64,000 nucleotides of DNA from Microterricola viridarii (GCF_900104895.1 NZ_LT629742.1:2046001-2110000); one strand, 5' to 3'. Positions 9,144 to 23,524 are shown, counted from the stretch's first letter. Notes: a model not told the origin generated them from the letters alone. Numbers and translations: made by a program.

Positions 9144-9685
9144 GCGTCGAGCGCGCGCTGCTGGCCGCCCTGCTGGTCGTCATCGTCGTCGTGCTGCTGC
9201 TCGTCATGGTGCGCAGCTGGAAGCGCCGCGGCCGCCGGGACCAGGGCCTGACCGCCTACCCGGTGCCGGCATCCGCCGCCGCGCCGAGCCTGAGCGTGCG
9301 GGCCAACTACGTCGCCACCACCCGGCACGAGCTGCCGCTGGAGCGCCTGCTGCCCGCCGGCCTGCGCTTCCGCGCGCAGGGCACGCTGGCCGTCGCCCCG
9401 GACGGCCTGACGATCGAGCTGGACGGCGGCGCCCCGCTCTTCATCCCGGCCGGCGCCCTCCGCGCCGTCGGCGAGAGCAGCTGGGCGATCGACCGCGGGG
9501 TCGAGCAGGGCGGACTCTGCCTCGTGAGCTGGCAGATGCAGGGCGGCCAGGATGGCGCCGCCACCATCGCAGACAGCTACTTCCGCGTGATCGACGCCGC
9601 AGAGAGGCCCAGAGTCCTCTCCGCGATCTCCACCATTCTTCCGGCCGTGAAACCGGCCGACGCCAACAGTGAGGCACCAAATTGA
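9140..9685 (+). CDS. Membrane-anchored PH-like protein of the pyr operon (Rv1382-like)
   Basis: A 181-residue protein with an N-terminal membrane segment (about residues 6-24, rich in Leu and Val) followed by a basic stop-transfer stretch (SWKRRGRR) and a soluble domain of beta-rich character. Its place between pyrC and carA equals that of Rv1382 in Mycobacterium tuberculosis, annotated as an export or membrane protein. The function is unknown; the conserved position suggests a link to the pyrimidine operon, but no catalytic motif is visible. Starts with GTG overlapping the pyrC stop (GTGA), with a tail overlapping the most upstream possible carA start. Confidence 0.75.
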   Translation: MSVERALLAALLVVIVVVLLLVMVRSWKRRGRRDQGLTAYPVPASAAAPSLSVRANYVATTRHELPLERLLPAGLRFRAQGTLAVAPDGLTIELDGGAPLFIPAGALRAVGESSWAIDRGVEQGGLCLVSWQMQGGQDGAATIADSYFRVIDAAERPRVLSAISTILPAVKPADANSEAPN

Positions 9686-10874
9686 CTATGGGAAGCGCAA
9701 TGACAGCTGAAACCGCAACCACCCCGAACGCCCGGCCGGGCCAGGCAGTGCTCGTTCTCGAGGACGGCACCCGCTACGTCGGCCGCGCATACGGCGCGAC
9801 CGGCCGCACCCTCGGCGAGGCGGTGTTCTCCACCGGCATGACCGGCTACCAGGAGACGCTGACCGACCCGAGCTACGCCGGCCAGATCGTGCTGATGACC
9901 GCGCCGCACATCGGCAACACCGGCGCCAACGACGAGGACATGGAGTCCAGCCGCATCTGGGTCGCCGGCTTCATCGTCCGCGAGCCCTCCCGCATCGTGT
10001 CGAACTTCCGCTCCCAGCGCAGCATCGACGACGACCTGGTCGCCGGGGGAGTCGTCGGCATCAGCGGCATCGACACCCGCGCCGTCACCCGCCGCATCCG
10101 CTCGGTCGGGGCCCTGCGCGCCGGCATCTTCTCCGGGGCCGACTTCGAGCTCTCCGACGCCGAGCAGCTCGAGCTGGTGCGCTCCGGCGCCCAGATGACC
10201 GGCCTGAACCTCTCGGGCGAGGTCTCCACCAGCGAGCGCTATGAGCTGCCGGCCACCACCGAGCGCGTCGGCACGGTCGCCGTGCTCGACCTCGGCGTCA
10301 AGACCTCCACCCTCGAGTTCCTGGCCGCCCGCGGCTTCGACGTCGTGGTGCTGCCGCAGACCACGAGCGCCGCCGAGATCCTCGCGCTCGCCCCCGACGC
10401 CCTGTTCTTCTCGAACGGCCCTGGCGACCCCGGCGCCTCGGACGGCCACGTCGAGCTGCTCCGCGAGGTGCTCCGGGCCGGCGTGCCGTACTTCGGCATC
10501 TGCTTCGGCAACCAGCTGCTCGGCCGCGCGCTCGGCTTCAACACCTACAAGCTGCCCTTCGGCCACCGCGGCATCAACCAGCCGGTGCTGGACAAGGCCA
10601 CCGGCCGGGTCGAGATCACCGCGCACAACCACGGCTTCGCCGTGGAGGCGCCGATCGACGTCATCAGCGAGTCGACCGAGGGCTTCGGCCGCGTCGAGGT
10701 CAGCCACTACGACCTCAACGACAACGTCGTCGAGGGCCTGAACTGCCTCGACATCCCCGCATTCTCCGTGCAGTACCACCCCGAGTCCGCCTCGGGCCCG
10801 CACGACGCCAACTACCTCTTCGACCGCTTCCGTGACATGGTCATGGCGCAGCAGCAGCAGAACGGAAACAAGTA

Positions 10875-10875
<1 letters not shown>
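9682..10875 (+). CDS. carA: Carbamoyl-phosphate synthase small subunit
   Basis: Glutamine-hydrolysing subunit that feeds ammonia to CarB. N-terminal CPSase domain ([15 protein letters not shown] through STGMTGYQE) and C-terminal class I glutaminase with nucleophile Cys in [14 protein letters not shown], and the His/Glu pair in [11 protein letters not shown]. The start is uncertain. TTG at 9682 overlaps the preceding stop (TTGA) and has TGAGG seven bases upstream; ATG at 9700 gives the more usual N-terminus (MTAETATTP) and has GGAAG four bases upstream. The catalytic parts are unaffected. The TAA stop shares one base with the carB ATG. Confidence 0.93.
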
Positions 10876-14158
<3,283 letters not shown>

Positions 14159-14162
<4 letters not shown>

Positions 14163-15034
14163 GCCAGCCAGAGGCACTGACTTTCGGTGACAAGCTCGGG
14201 GCGGTCTTCGACCGCTCCGGGCACCTCTGCGTCGGCATCGACCCGCACGCGTGGATCCTGGACCAGTGGGGTCTCGAGGACTCTGCAGAGGGCGCTCGCG
14301 AGTTCGGCCTGCGCGTCGTCGAGGCGGCCTGGAACCGGGCCGGCATCGTCAAGCCGCAGGTGTCGTTCTTCGAGCGGCACGGCTCCGCCGGCTACGCCGC
14401 ACTGGAGCGGGTGATCACCGAGGCGCGTGCCGCCGGCATCCTCGTCATCGCCGACGCCAAGCGCGGCGACATCGGCAGCACCCAGCAGGCGTACGGCGAG
14501 GCGTGGCTGCGGCCCGGATCGCCGCTCGAGTCGGATGCCGTCACGCTCAGCCCGTACCTGGGGCTCGGCTCGCTGCAGAGCTCGCTCGAGCTCGCGGAGG
14601 CCGCGGGCAAGGGCGTGTTCGTGCTCGCCGCCACCTCCAACCCGGAGGCGGCCGGCCTGCAGACCGCCCGCGTCGCCGAGACCGAGCGCACCGTCGCGGC
14701 GAGCATGCTCGCCGGCGTCGCGCAGTGGAATGGCAGCCGGAAGGACCAATCCGAACGGCGCTTCGGCTCGGTGGGCGTCGTGCTCGGCGCGACCCTGGAG
14801 CTGGCGAAGTTCGGCATCAACATCAACGAGGAGCCCGTCGGCCCGGCCGTTCCCGTGCTGGCCCCCGGATTCGGGCACCAGGGCGCCGAGGTGAGCGAGA
14901 CTCGCCGGCTGTTCGGCGCGCTCACCCCCGGCGTCATCGTCTCGGAATCGCGCGGCCTGCTCTCGGCCGGCCGCGACGGCATCGCCGACGCCATCGCGCG
15001 TCGCGCAGAGGAAGTGGAGGCCAAGCGTGGCTGA
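14159..15034 (+). CDS. pyrF: Orotidine 5'-phosphate decarboxylase, subfamily 2
   Basis: A 291-residue TIM barrel that decarboxylates OMP to UMP. The catalytic motif [10 protein letters not shown] (Lys101) is the pattern of the long actinobacterial PyrF_2 group rather than the short enterobacterial form. [12 protein letters not shown] near the C-terminus binds the phosphate. GTG start overlaps the carB stop, and the last eight bases overlap the next gene. pyrD and pyrE are not in this operon. Confidence 0.95.
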
Positions 15035-15980
15035 CTCAGCTGTAAAAGACACCGACGGGCAGAACGTCGACAAGCCCAAGCACCTGAACCCGCCCGAGGT
15101 GGACCGGGTCGCGGCCAGCCGCGCCGCCGTCGCCGCCCGCCGGGCGCGCGCCGCCGTCAAGGCGGCGATCGCGGCGGGGGAGCGCAACCCGCTCGACGTC
15201 ATGCGCACCGCCTTCGCGGAGCCGCTCGGCGCCGAGGGCAAGCTGCGCGTGACGGAGTTCCTCACCAGCATCCCCGCGATCGGCGTCACCAAGATGCACC
15301 GCATCATGGACGACCTCGGCATCTCCCCGGCGAAGCGCCTCGGCGGGCTCGGCAAGCACCAGCGGGAGCGCCTCTACGACTTCCTCTACGACCGGCTGTC
15401 CGCGCGCACCCCCGCGCCGGCGCGCCTGGTCGTGCTGGCCGGCCCGACCGCCGTCGGCAAGGGCACCGTCGCCAACCACATCCGGGAGAACCACCCGGAC
15501 GTGCTGCTCTCGGTCTCCGCCACCACCCGGGCGCCCCGCCCCGGCGAGGTGGAGGGCGTCAGCTACTACTTCGTCGACGACGCCGAGTTCGACCGGATGG
15601 TCGAGGAGGGCGAGCTGCTGGAATGGGCGACGGTGCACAACGCGCACCGCTACGGCACCCCGCGCGGCCCCGTCGATGCGGCCCTGGCCGCGGGCAACAG
15701 TGTGCTGCTGGAGATCGACATCCAGGGCGCCCGCTCGGTGCGCCGGGCCATGCCGGAGGCCAGACTGGTGTTCCTGCAGCCGCCGAGCTGGGAGGAACTG
15801 GTCCGCCGCCTGGTCGGCCGCGGCACCGAGACGGCCAGCGAACAGGCCCGCAGGCTCGAGACGGCGAAGGTCGAATTGGCCTCCGTCGACGAGTTCGATT
15901 TCCAGGTCGTGAACAGCGACGTGGGCGAGGCCGCGCAAGAAGTCGTAGACTTGATGAAGACTCGCAAGGCGAAGCGCTGA
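15027..15980 (+). CDS. gmk: Fusion of actinobacterial integration host factor (mIHF) with guanylate kinase
   Basis: A 317-residue protein, against about 190-205 for ordinary Gmk. Residues about 30-120 match actinobacterial mIHF: a basic helix ([12 protein letters not shown]), then a helix-hairpin-helix region with [18 protein letters not shown] and [14 protein letters not shown]. Residues about 133-317 are guanylate kinase, with P-loop GPTAVGKG (139-146), [11 protein letters not shown], and the GMP-binding EGVSYYF region. In mycobacteria mihF and gmk are separate adjacent genes; here one open frame without a stop joins them. It converts GMP to GDP, and the N-terminal part predicts nucleoid or DNA binding. 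GTG start with GGAGG upstream, overlapping pyrF by eight bases. Confidence 0.93.
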   Translation: MADSAVKDTDGQNVDKPKHLNPPEVDRVAASRAAVAARRARAAVKAAIAAGERNPLDVMRTAFAEPLGAEGKLRVTEFLTSIPAIGVTKMHRIMDDLGISPAKRLGGLGKHQRERLYDFLYDRLSARTPAPARLVVLAGPTAVGKGTVANHIRENHPDVLLSVSATTRAPRPGEVEGVSYYFVDDAEFDRMVEEGELLEWATVHNAHRYGTPRGPVDAALAAGNSVLLEIDIQGARSVRRAMPEARLVFLQPPSWEELVRRLVGRGTETASEQARRLETAKVELASVDEFDFQVVNSDVGEAAQEVVDLMKTRKAKR

Positions 15981-16031
15981 CCCAGCGCGCCCTTTTCCTC
16001 GTTTTGCTCACCCCTCACACAGGAGTTCCAC

Positions 16032-16289
16032 ATGGCTGACAAGCTCACCGGCATCATCGACCCGCCCATCGACGAGCTGCTCTCGAAGGTCGACTCCAAG
16101 TATGCCCTCGTGATCTTCGCCTCCAAGCGCGCCCGCCAGATCAACGACTACTACTCCGACCTGCACGAAGGCAGCCTGTTTGACAACGTCGGCCCCCTGG
16201 TCGACTCGTCGATCGAGGACAAGCCCCTGTCGATCGCGATGCACGAGATCAACGAGAACAAGCTGACGGTTCGCCCGAACGCCGAATAA
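16032..16289 (+). CDS. rpoZ: DNA-directed RNA polymerase omega subunit
   Basis: An 85-residue omega subunit that clamps the beta-prime C-terminus and assists RNA polymerase assembly. The sequence [30 protein letters not shown] is the actinobacterial form of the conserved omega helix (the KRARQI motif). AGGAG lies six bases before the ATG. Separated from gmk by 51 bases; no promoter or terminator is obvious, so read-through is likely. Confidence 0.96.
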   Translation: MADKLTGIIDPPIDELLSKVDSKYALVIFASKRARQINDYYSDLHEGSLFDNVGPLVDSSIEDKPLSIAMHEINENKLTVRPNAE

Positions 16290-16311
16290 CCCTGTAGAAG
16301 GCGGCTCTTCC

Positions 16312-17541
16312 GTGTCCCAGCCCCTCACGATCGTCGTCGGCATCAGCGGCGGCATCGCCGCGTACAAGGCTGTCAACGTGGTGCGGGCATTCGTGCTGGC
16401 CGGGCACTCTGTGCACGTGGTCGCCACGGATGCCGCACTGCGGTTCGTGGGCCGGCCGACGCTGGAGGCCATCTCGCGGAACCCCGTGCACAGCGAGCTG
16501 TACGAGGGAGTCGCCGAAGTGCGGCACGTGGCGATCGGCCAGTCGGCCGACCTCATCGTGATCGCCCCGGCGACGGCGAACACCATCGCCAAGCTGGCCG
16601 CCGGCATCGCCGACGACCTGCTCGGCAACACCGTGCTGGCCAGCACCGCCCCGCTCGTCATCGCCCCGGCGATGCACACCGAGATGTGGCAGAACCCGGC
16701 CACCGTCGCCAACATCGCCACGCTGCGCTCGCGCGGCGTCACGGTGGTCGGCCCCGCCGTGGGCCAGCTGACCGGCGCCGACTCCGGCCCCGGCCGGCTC
16801 GAGGAGCCCGACGCGATCGTCCGCGCCGCCCTCGCCGCCTACGACGCGTCCCGCCCCGACGCCCGGGCCGCGCAGCTCGACCTGGCCGGCCGACGCGTCG
16901 TCGTCACCGCCGGCGGCACCCGCGAGCCGTTGGACCCCGTGCGCTTCCTCGGCAACCGCTCCAGCGGCAGGCAGGGCATCGCCCTGGCCGAGGCGGCGGC
17001 CGCCCGCGGCGCCGCGGTGGTGCTCATCGCGGCCCACCTCGAAGTGCAGGCGCCGGCCGGCGTCGACGTGCGCGAGGTCTCGACGGCCTTGCAGATGCAG
17101 GATGCCGCCGCCCTGGCATCCGAGGGCGCCGACATCGTCATCATGGCGGCCGCCGTCGCCGACTACCGCCCCGTTGAGGTCAGCGAGGGCAAGATCAAGA
17201 AGGACGAGCGCGGCGACACCATGACGCTCGAGCTCGTCCGCAACCCCGACATCCTGGCCGGCCTCGCCGCCGCCAAGGCCCCCGGCCAGCTCGTCGTCGG
17301 CTTCGCCGCGGAGACCGAGCCGGACCGCGCCGCCCAGCTGGAGCTCGGCCGTAGCAAGCTCGCCCGGAAGGGCGCCGACCTGCTCGTGCTGAACCGGGTC
17401 GGCTGGAGCGAGGGCTTCGCCACAGAACGCAACGACATCACGGTGCTCGATGCCGGCGCGGATATAGTGTTGGAGGCCGTCGGCAGCAAGCTGTCGGTGG
17501 CCCATCGCATACTTGATGTGATCGCGGAACGTCTGCACTAG
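16312..17541 (+). CDS. coaBC: Bifunctional phosphopantothenoylcysteine decarboxylase / phosphopantothenate-cysteine ligase
   Basis: A 409-residue CoaBC carrying out two consecutive steps of coenzyme A synthesis. The N-terminal flavoprotein decarboxylase (CoaC) begins [13 protein letters not shown], has catalytic His72 (VRHVAIG) and the PAMHTEMW substrate motif at 119-126. The C-terminal CTP-dependent ligase (CoaB) starts near residue 190 with [20 protein letters not shown] and SSGRQG. Starts with GTG 22 bases after rpoZ; GAAGGCGG lies upstream as a moderate ribosome-binding site. coaE, the last enzyme of the pathway, is at 55.2 kb. Confidence 0.95.
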   Translation: MSQPLTIVVGISGGIAAYKAVNVVRAFVLAGHSVHVVATDAALRFVGRPTLEAISRNPVHSELYEGVAEVRHVAIGQSADLIVIAPATANTIAKLAAGIADDLLGNTVLASTAPLVIAPAMHTEMWQNPATVANIATLRSRGVTVVGPAVGQLTGADSGPGRLEEPDAIVRAALAAYDASRPDARAAQLDLAGRRVVVTAGGTREPLDPVRFLGNRSSGRQGIALAEAAAARGAAVVLIAAHLEVQAPAGVDVREVSTALQMQDAAALASEGADIVIMAAAVADYRPVEVSEGKIKKDERGDTMTLELVRNPDILAGLAAAKAPGQLVVGFAAETEPDRAAQLELGRSKLARKGADLLVLNRVGWSEGFATERNDITVLDAGADIVLEAVGSKLSVAHRILDVIAERLH

Positions 17542-17596
17542 CAGCCCGCGCGACCACCGTTTTTCAGCACCACAACCTTCGATCAGAGACAGGCCC

Positions 17597-18790
<1,194 letters not shown>

Positions 18791-18792
18791 TC

Positions 18793-20856
18793 ATGCGGTC
18801 CGGTGTGGTCGCCCGCGTCCTGATCGACAACCCGCTGCCGCAGCTGGACCACCTCTTCGACTACGGCGTGCCGGAGGCGCTGGCCGGCGACATCCGCGTC
18901 GGGCAGCGGGTCAAGGTGCCGTTCCGCTCCGGCGGGCGCATCATCGACGCCTACGTGATCGAGCTGGTGGACCCCGCAGGCGCCGATGACTCCTTCTCGG
19001 GCACGCTCAGCGACATCGACTCGCTCGTGTCGACGGCCGCCGTGCTCACCCCCGACGTCTACGAGCTGGCGCGCCGCATCGCCGACCGCGGCGCCGGCAG
19101 CGCCATCGACGTGGTGCGGCTGGCCGTGCCGCCGCGCGCGGTGCGGGCCGAGAAGAAGTGGCTGGCCGCGCAGGCGGATGCCGCAGCCGCCGAGCCCGAG
19201 CCCGAGCCCGCGCCCTCATCTGACCCGGTCGCCTCGCCCGCTGTGCCCTCCGCCGAGCCGGTGCTCCCTGGCCTCAGCGGCTACACCGACGCCGTCGTGG
19301 CCGGGGCCCTCGACCCGGACGGGCGGGTCGCGATGACCGCCGTGCCGCGGCTCGTGCAGACGCCGTCCGGCGCCTGGGTGGGCCACTGGGCCCTGACCAT
19401 GGCCGAGCTGGCCGCGCGCACGCTCGCCGGCGGGCGCAGCGCCCTGCTGGCCGTTCCCGACTTCCGCGACCAGGAGCAGCTGCTCGCCGCCCTGCACGCG
19501 CTGCTGCCGGCGGAGCAGATCTCCCGCTTCGACGCCCGGCAGACCACGACGGAGCGCTACAGCGCGTTCCTGGCCTGCCTCGGCCCCGAGCCACGCGTCG
19601 TCGTCGGCAACCGCTCCGTCGTCTACGCGCCGGCCAGCGCGCTCGGGCTCATCGCCCTCTGGGACGACGGCGACCCGCTGTACGCCGAGTCGCTCGCCCC
19701 CTACGCCAACGCCCGCGACGTCGCGCTCATCCGGCAGGGCCTGAGCGGCTCCGCGCTCGTCCTGCTCGGCCACGCCCGCAGCATCGAGGCGCAGCGCCTC
19801 GTCGAGATCGGTTGGCTGCACGAGCTCGCGCCCGAGCGCTTCTCCCGCCCCAACATCATCGCCACCGCCCAGCAGGGCCAGCCGGACGAGCACGCCCAGG
19901 CGGCGCGCATCCCGTCGCTGGCCTGGCGCGAGGCGAAGGACGGCCTCGGCCGCGGGCCCGTGCTCGTGCAGGTCGCCTCGCCCGGCTACGCGCCCGTCGT
20001 CGCCTGCGCCAGCTGCCGCGAGGCCGCCCGCTGCGCCCACTGCCAGGGTCCGCTCGGCCAGAACGCCCCGGGAGCGGCGCCCAGCTGCCGCTGGTGCGGC
20101 GCGATCGCCGCGAACTGGACCTGCGGCACCTGCGGGGGGCACGCGCTGCGCACCGTGCGGATCGGCGCCGGGCGCACCGCAGAGGAGCTCGGCCGGGCCT
20201 TCCCCGGCGCGCTCGTCGTCGTCGCCGACGGCGAGAACCCGATCCTCAGCGTGAGCGCGAAGCCCGCGCTGGTGATCGCCACCCGCGGGGCCGAGCCGGT
20301 CGCCGCCGGCGGCTATGCCGCCGTGCTGCTGCTGGACGGCGAGCGGATGCTCGGCCGCGAGTCCCTGCGGGTCGCAGAGGACGCACTGCGCTGGTGGTCC
20401 AACGCGGCCGTGCTGGCCGCGCCCGGGGCGCCGGTGATCCTGGCCGGGGTGGGCGGCGCCCTCGCCTCCGCGCTCGGCACCTGGCAGCAGGCCCAGTGGG
20501 CCGGCCGCGAGTTCGCCGACCGGCGCGCCCTGCGCTTCCCACCCGCCGTGCGCACCGCCTCCGTCACCGCGGCCCCCGGCGTGCTCGACGGCGCGCTGGC
20601 CGAGCTGCGTGAGCTGGACGGCGTCGACATCCTGGGGCCGGTCCCCGCCCCGCCCGCCGGGCCGGGCGCGGCGGCATCCGACGGCCTCATGCGCGCCATC
20701 GTGCGCTTCGACTACGCGGCCGGCGCCGAGGTGGCCCGGCGCCTGCGGGCCGCCATCGTCGCCGTGGCGAGCTCGCGGAGGCGGCCGCCCAAGGGGGGCG
20801 CCTTCCGGCCCGCACCTACACTGAGAGTTCGATTTGATGACCCGGAGATCTTCTAG
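18793..20856 (+). CDS. priA: Helicase-degenerate primosomal protein N' (PriA)
   Basis: A 687-residue PriA homologue. The N-terminal DNA-binding domain (VARVLIDNPLPQLDHLFDYGVP) is well conserved and a Cys-rich zinc region (CASCREAARCAHC through CRWCG and CGTCGG) is present. The helicase core is degenerate: the Walker A GSGKTE position holds unrelated residues (WVGHWALTMAE) and the DEEH box reads DDGD. This is characteristic of actinobacterial PriA, annotated as probable replication protein N' and thought to lack helicase activity. ATG at 18793 gives the family N-terminus; the frame extends further upstream only inside metK. The fmt ATG follows immediately. Confidence 0.9.
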   Translation: MRSGVVARVLIDNPLPQLDHLFDYGVPEALAGDIRVGQRVKVPFRSGGRIIDAYVIELVDPAGADDSFSGTLSDIDSLVSTAAVLTPDVYELARRIADRGAGSAIDVVRLAVPPRAVRAEKKWLAAQADAAAAEPEPEPAPSSDPVASPAVPSAEPVLPGLSGYTDAVVAGALDPDGRVAMTAVPRLVQTPSGAWVGHWALTMAELAARTLAGGRSALLAVPDFRDQEQLLAALHALLPAEQISRFDARQTTTERYSAFLACLGPEPRVVVGNRSVVYAPASALGLIALWDDGDPLYAESLAPYANARDVALIRQGLSGSALVLLGHARSIEAQRLVEIGWLHELAPERFSRPNIIATAQQGQPDEHAQAARIPSLAWREAKDGLGRGPVLVQVASPGYAPVVACASCREAARCAHCQGPLGQNAPGAAPSCRWCGAIAANWTCGTCGGHALRTVRIGAGRTAEELGRAFPGALVVVADGENPILSVSAKPALVIATRGAEPVAAGGYAAVLLLDGERMLGRESLRVAEDALRWWSNAAVLAAPGAPVILAGVGGALASALGTWQQAQWAGREFADRRALRFPPAVRTASVTAAPGVLDGALAELRELDGVDILGPVPAPPAGPGAAASDGLMRAIVRFDYAAGAEVARRLRAAIVAVASSRRRPPKGGAFRPAPTLRVRFDDPEIF

Positions 20857-21774
20857 ATGAGACTTGTTTTTGCCGGAACGCCCGACGCCGCGGTGCCGAG
20901 CCTCCGACTGCTCGCGGGCGGCCCGCACGAAATCGCGGCCGTCGTCACCCGGGAGGATGCCCCGCAGGGGCGCAAGCGCATCCTGACCCCGTCTCCGGTG
21001 GCGCAGGCCGCCGCAGCGCTCGGGCTGCCGGTCATCAAGGCGAACCGCCTCGACGAGGCCGTCACCGCCCAGATCGCGGCGCTCGGCGCGGAACTCGGCG
21101 TCATCGTCGCCTACGGCGGGCTCGTGCGCGAGCCGCTGCTCTCCACGCCCCGCCTCGGCTGGATCAACCTGCACTTCTCGCTGCTGCCGCGCTGGCGCGG
21201 GGCCGCCCCGGTGCAGCGGGCGCTCATCGCCGGCGACGAGCGCACCGGCGCCGACGTCTTCCAGCTGGTTGCAGCCCTCGACGCCGGCGACGTCTTCGGA
21301 CGGATCGAGCGGCCCATCACCGAGGCGGACACGTCCGTGACGCTGCTGGCCGAGCTCGCCGTCTCCGGCGGGGCCCTGCTGGCCCGCGTCGTGGACGAGC
21401 TCGCCGACGGCAGCGCCGTCGCCGTGCCGCAGAGCGGCGAGCCCACCCCGGCTGCCAAGCTCGGCATCGACGACGCCCGGCTGCACTGGTCGGAGCCCGC
21501 CGAGACCGTCTTCCACCGCTACCAGGGCGTCACCGCCGAGCCCGGCGCGTTCACCCTGCTCGACGGCGCCCGGTTCAAGCTGCACGAGCTCCGCCACGCG
21601 CGGGATGCCGCAGCGCTGCCGCCCGGGCACATCAGATCCGTCGACGGCCGCGTGCTCGTCGGCACCGCCAGCACCCCGCTCGAGCTGCTCCGTGTGCAGC
21701 CGGCCGGCAAGACCCCGATGAACGCCGCCGACTGGTGGCGCGGCATCGCAGCAGAGGAGGTGATCGCCGAATGA
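20857..21774 (+). CDS. fmt: Methionyl-tRNA formyltransferase
   Basis: A 305-residue Fmt that formylates initiator Met-tRNA using 10-formyltetrahydrofolate. The N-terminal Rossmann domain begins MRLVFAGTPDAAVPSL; the catalytic set is Asn104, His106 and the downstream Asp in the AALDAGDVF region, with SLLP at 108-111. The C-terminal OB-like tRNA-binding domain starts near residue 205. ATG directly follows the priA stop, and the TGA overlaps the rsmB ATG. No def gene is in the window. Confidence 0.96.
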   Translation: MRLVFAGTPDAAVPSLRLLAGGPHEIAAVVTREDAPQGRKRILTPSPVAQAAAALGLPVIKANRLDEAVTAQIAALGAELGVIVAYGGLVREPLLSTPRLGWINLHFSLLPRWRGAAPVQRALIAGDERTGADVFQLVAALDAGDVFGRIERPITEADTSVTLLAELAVSGGALLARVVDELADGSAVAVPQSGEPTPAAKLGIDDARLHWSEPAETVFHRYQGVTAEPGAFTLLDGARFKLHELRHARDAAALPPGHIRSVDGRVLVGTASTPLELLRVQPAGKTPMNAADWWRGIAAEEVIAE

Positions 21775-23207
21775 GCGATCCCAGGAACAGTTCGCCCCGG
21801 CGGAACAGCCAGGGCCGGGCGCCGCAGCGCCGCCCACAGCAGCAGGTGCAGCCCGCCCGGCTCGTCGCCTACGAGGTCATCGCCGCCGTGCGCGAGTCCG
21901 ACGCCTACGCCAACCTGCTGCTGCCCAGCCGCATCCAGAAGGCCGGCCTGAACTCGGCCGACGCCGCGCTGGCCACCGAGCTCACCTACGGCACGCTCCG
22001 CATGCAGGGCTTCTACGACAAGGTCATTGAGCTCGTCGCCGACCGCACCGTTGACAAGATCGACCCGGCCGTGCTCGACGTGCTGCGCCTCGGCGCCCAC
22101 CAGCTGCTGGCCACCCGGGTGGCCACGCACGCCGCCGTCAACGAGTCGGTCGCGCTGGCCAGCCAGGTCGCCTCCCGCTCGGCCACCGGCTTCACCAACG
22201 GCGTGCTGCGCACCATCTCGCGCAGCTCGCTCGAGGAGTGGCAGGGCTGGGTGCAGGAGGAGACCGAGGGCGCCGACGAGAAGCTCGCCGTGCTGCACTC
22301 GCACCCGGCCTGGGTGGTGCGCGCGCTCCGCGCCGCGCTGGACGCCGAGGGCCGCGCCGACGAGCTCGAGCAGCTGCTGCAGGCCGACAACGTCGCCCCC
22401 AGGGTCAACCTGGCGGCGCTGCCCGGCCTCGTCGATCAGGTGGATGCCGCCGGCCTCGGCGACGCGGACGCCTTCTCGCCGATCGGCTTCGTGCTCTCCG
22501 GCGGCGACCCGCTCGGCGTCACGGAGCGTTTCGGCGGCCGCGTGCGCGTGCAGGACGAGGGCTCCCAGCTGGCGGCACTCGCCCTCAGCCGGGCCGAGCC
22601 GGTCGTCGCGGGGGAGCGCTGGCTCGACCTCTGCGCCGGCCCCGGCGGCAAGGCGGCGCTGCTCGCCGCCGAGGCGCGACTGGGCGGCGCGGAGCTCACC
22701 GCCAACGAGCTGGTGCCCGCCCGGGCCGGCCTCGTGCGCAACGCCCTCGCCGGCGTGCCCGGCGAGGTGCCCGTGCTGGAGCTGGACGGCACCACCATCG
22801 GCGACACGCACCCCGCCGCCTTCGACCGGATCATGCTCGACGCGCCCTGCACCGGCCTCGGCGCGCTGCGCCGGCGCCCGGAGGCCCGCTGGCGCAAGAC
22901 GCCGAACGACGTCGCCGAGCTGAGCGTGCTGCAGGGCAAGCTGTTCGACGCCGCCTTCGCCGCGCTGAAGCCCGGCGGCATCCTCGCCTACGTCACCTGC
23001 TCGCCGCACCTCGGCGAGACGCTCGGCACCGTCAACGGCGCCCTCGCCCGCTGGGGCGACGCGCTCGAACAGCTGCCGACCCGCGAGGTGCTCGAGGGCA
23101 TCGCCGCGAACCCGCTGGACGTCGGCGGCGACGGCCGGACCGTGCAGCTCTGGCCGCACCGCCACGGCACCGACGCCATGTTCATCGCGCTGTTCCGCAA
23201 GAACTAG
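21771..23207 (+). CDS. rsmB: 16S rRNA (cytosine-5-) methyltransferase, RsmB/NOP2/Sun family
   Basis: A 478-residue RsmB (Fmu). The N-terminal NusB-like domain spans about residues 25-160 after a disordered Arg/Gln-rich tail. The SAM motif LDLCAGPGGKAALL, motif IV DAPCTGLGALRRRPE with one catalytic Cys, and motif VI YVTCSPHLGET with the nucleophilic Cys are intact. It methylates 16S rRNA at the position equivalent to C967. ATG at 21771 overlaps the fmt stop (ATGA) and has GAGGAGG upstream; the longer in-frame extension lies inside fmt. The gene ends the operon and is followed by a 617-base repeat-rich gap. Confidence 0.93.
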   Translation: MSDPRNSSPRRNSQGRAPQRRPQQQVQPARLVAYEVIAAVRESDAYANLLLPSRIQKAGLNSADAALATELTYGTLRMQGFYDKVIELVADRTVDKIDPAVLDVLRLGAHQLLATRVATHAAVNESVALASQVASRSATGFTNGVLRTISRSSLEEWQGWVQEETEGADEKLAVLHSHPAWVVRALRAALDAEGRADELEQLLQADNVAPRVNLAALPGLVDQVDAAGLGDADAFSPIGFVLSGGDPLGVTERFGGRVRVQDEGSQLAALALSRAEPVVAGERWLDLCAGPGGKAALLAAEARLGGAELTANELVPARAGLVRNALAGVPGEVPVLELDGTTIGDTHPAAFDRIMLDAPCTGLGALRRRPEARWRKTPNDVAELSVLQGKLFDAAFAALKPGGILAYVTCSPHLGETLGTVNGALARWGDALEQLPTREVLEGIAANPLDVGGDGRTVQLWPHRHGTDAMFIALFRKN

Positions 23208-23254
23208 CCGCACCCGTCCGCCGGGCGGCCGCACCTCGGGAGGCGTTCGACGGG

Positions 23255-23317
23255 TCGGGAGGCACCTGTCGGCCGAAACCCGCCTCCCGATCCGCCGTCT
23301 GCCTCCCGATCGGTCGC
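23255..23317. repeat. 63-nt GGGAGGC repeat, copy 1
   Basis: Begins TCGGGAGGC and ends CCTCCCGATCGGTCGC; contains the inverted words GGGAGGC and GCCTCCC. Matches 23462-23524 with about eight differences. Confidence 0.75.
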
Positions 23318-23461
23318 GGCGCCCGAAGCCCTGAGCGACTTCGCGGGAACGGCTGCCTGCGGCATCCGCCGGCCCGGCCACACGCGCTGGTCGGGTGTTG
23401 GTTTCGGTCGCTGGCGCTCCCTCGAGCCAACGGGGTTGCGGATCCGGAGGCACCCGCGACA

Positions 23462-23524
23462 TCGGGAGGCAACTTCGGGCCGGAAACAGCCTCCCGATCC
23501 GCCGTCGGCCTCCCGATCGGTCGC
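23462..23524. repeat. 63-nt GGGAGGC repeat, copy 2
   Basis: Second copy of the 23255-23317 unit, same length and orientation, 207 bases downstream. Differences are concentrated in the central loop, while the GGGAGGC/GCCTCCC arms are kept. Confidence 0.75.

Noticed and set aside
17542-17596. SAM riboswitch before metK
   Set aside because: The gap is only 55 bases and shows no SAM-I, SAM-II or SAM-IV-like core.
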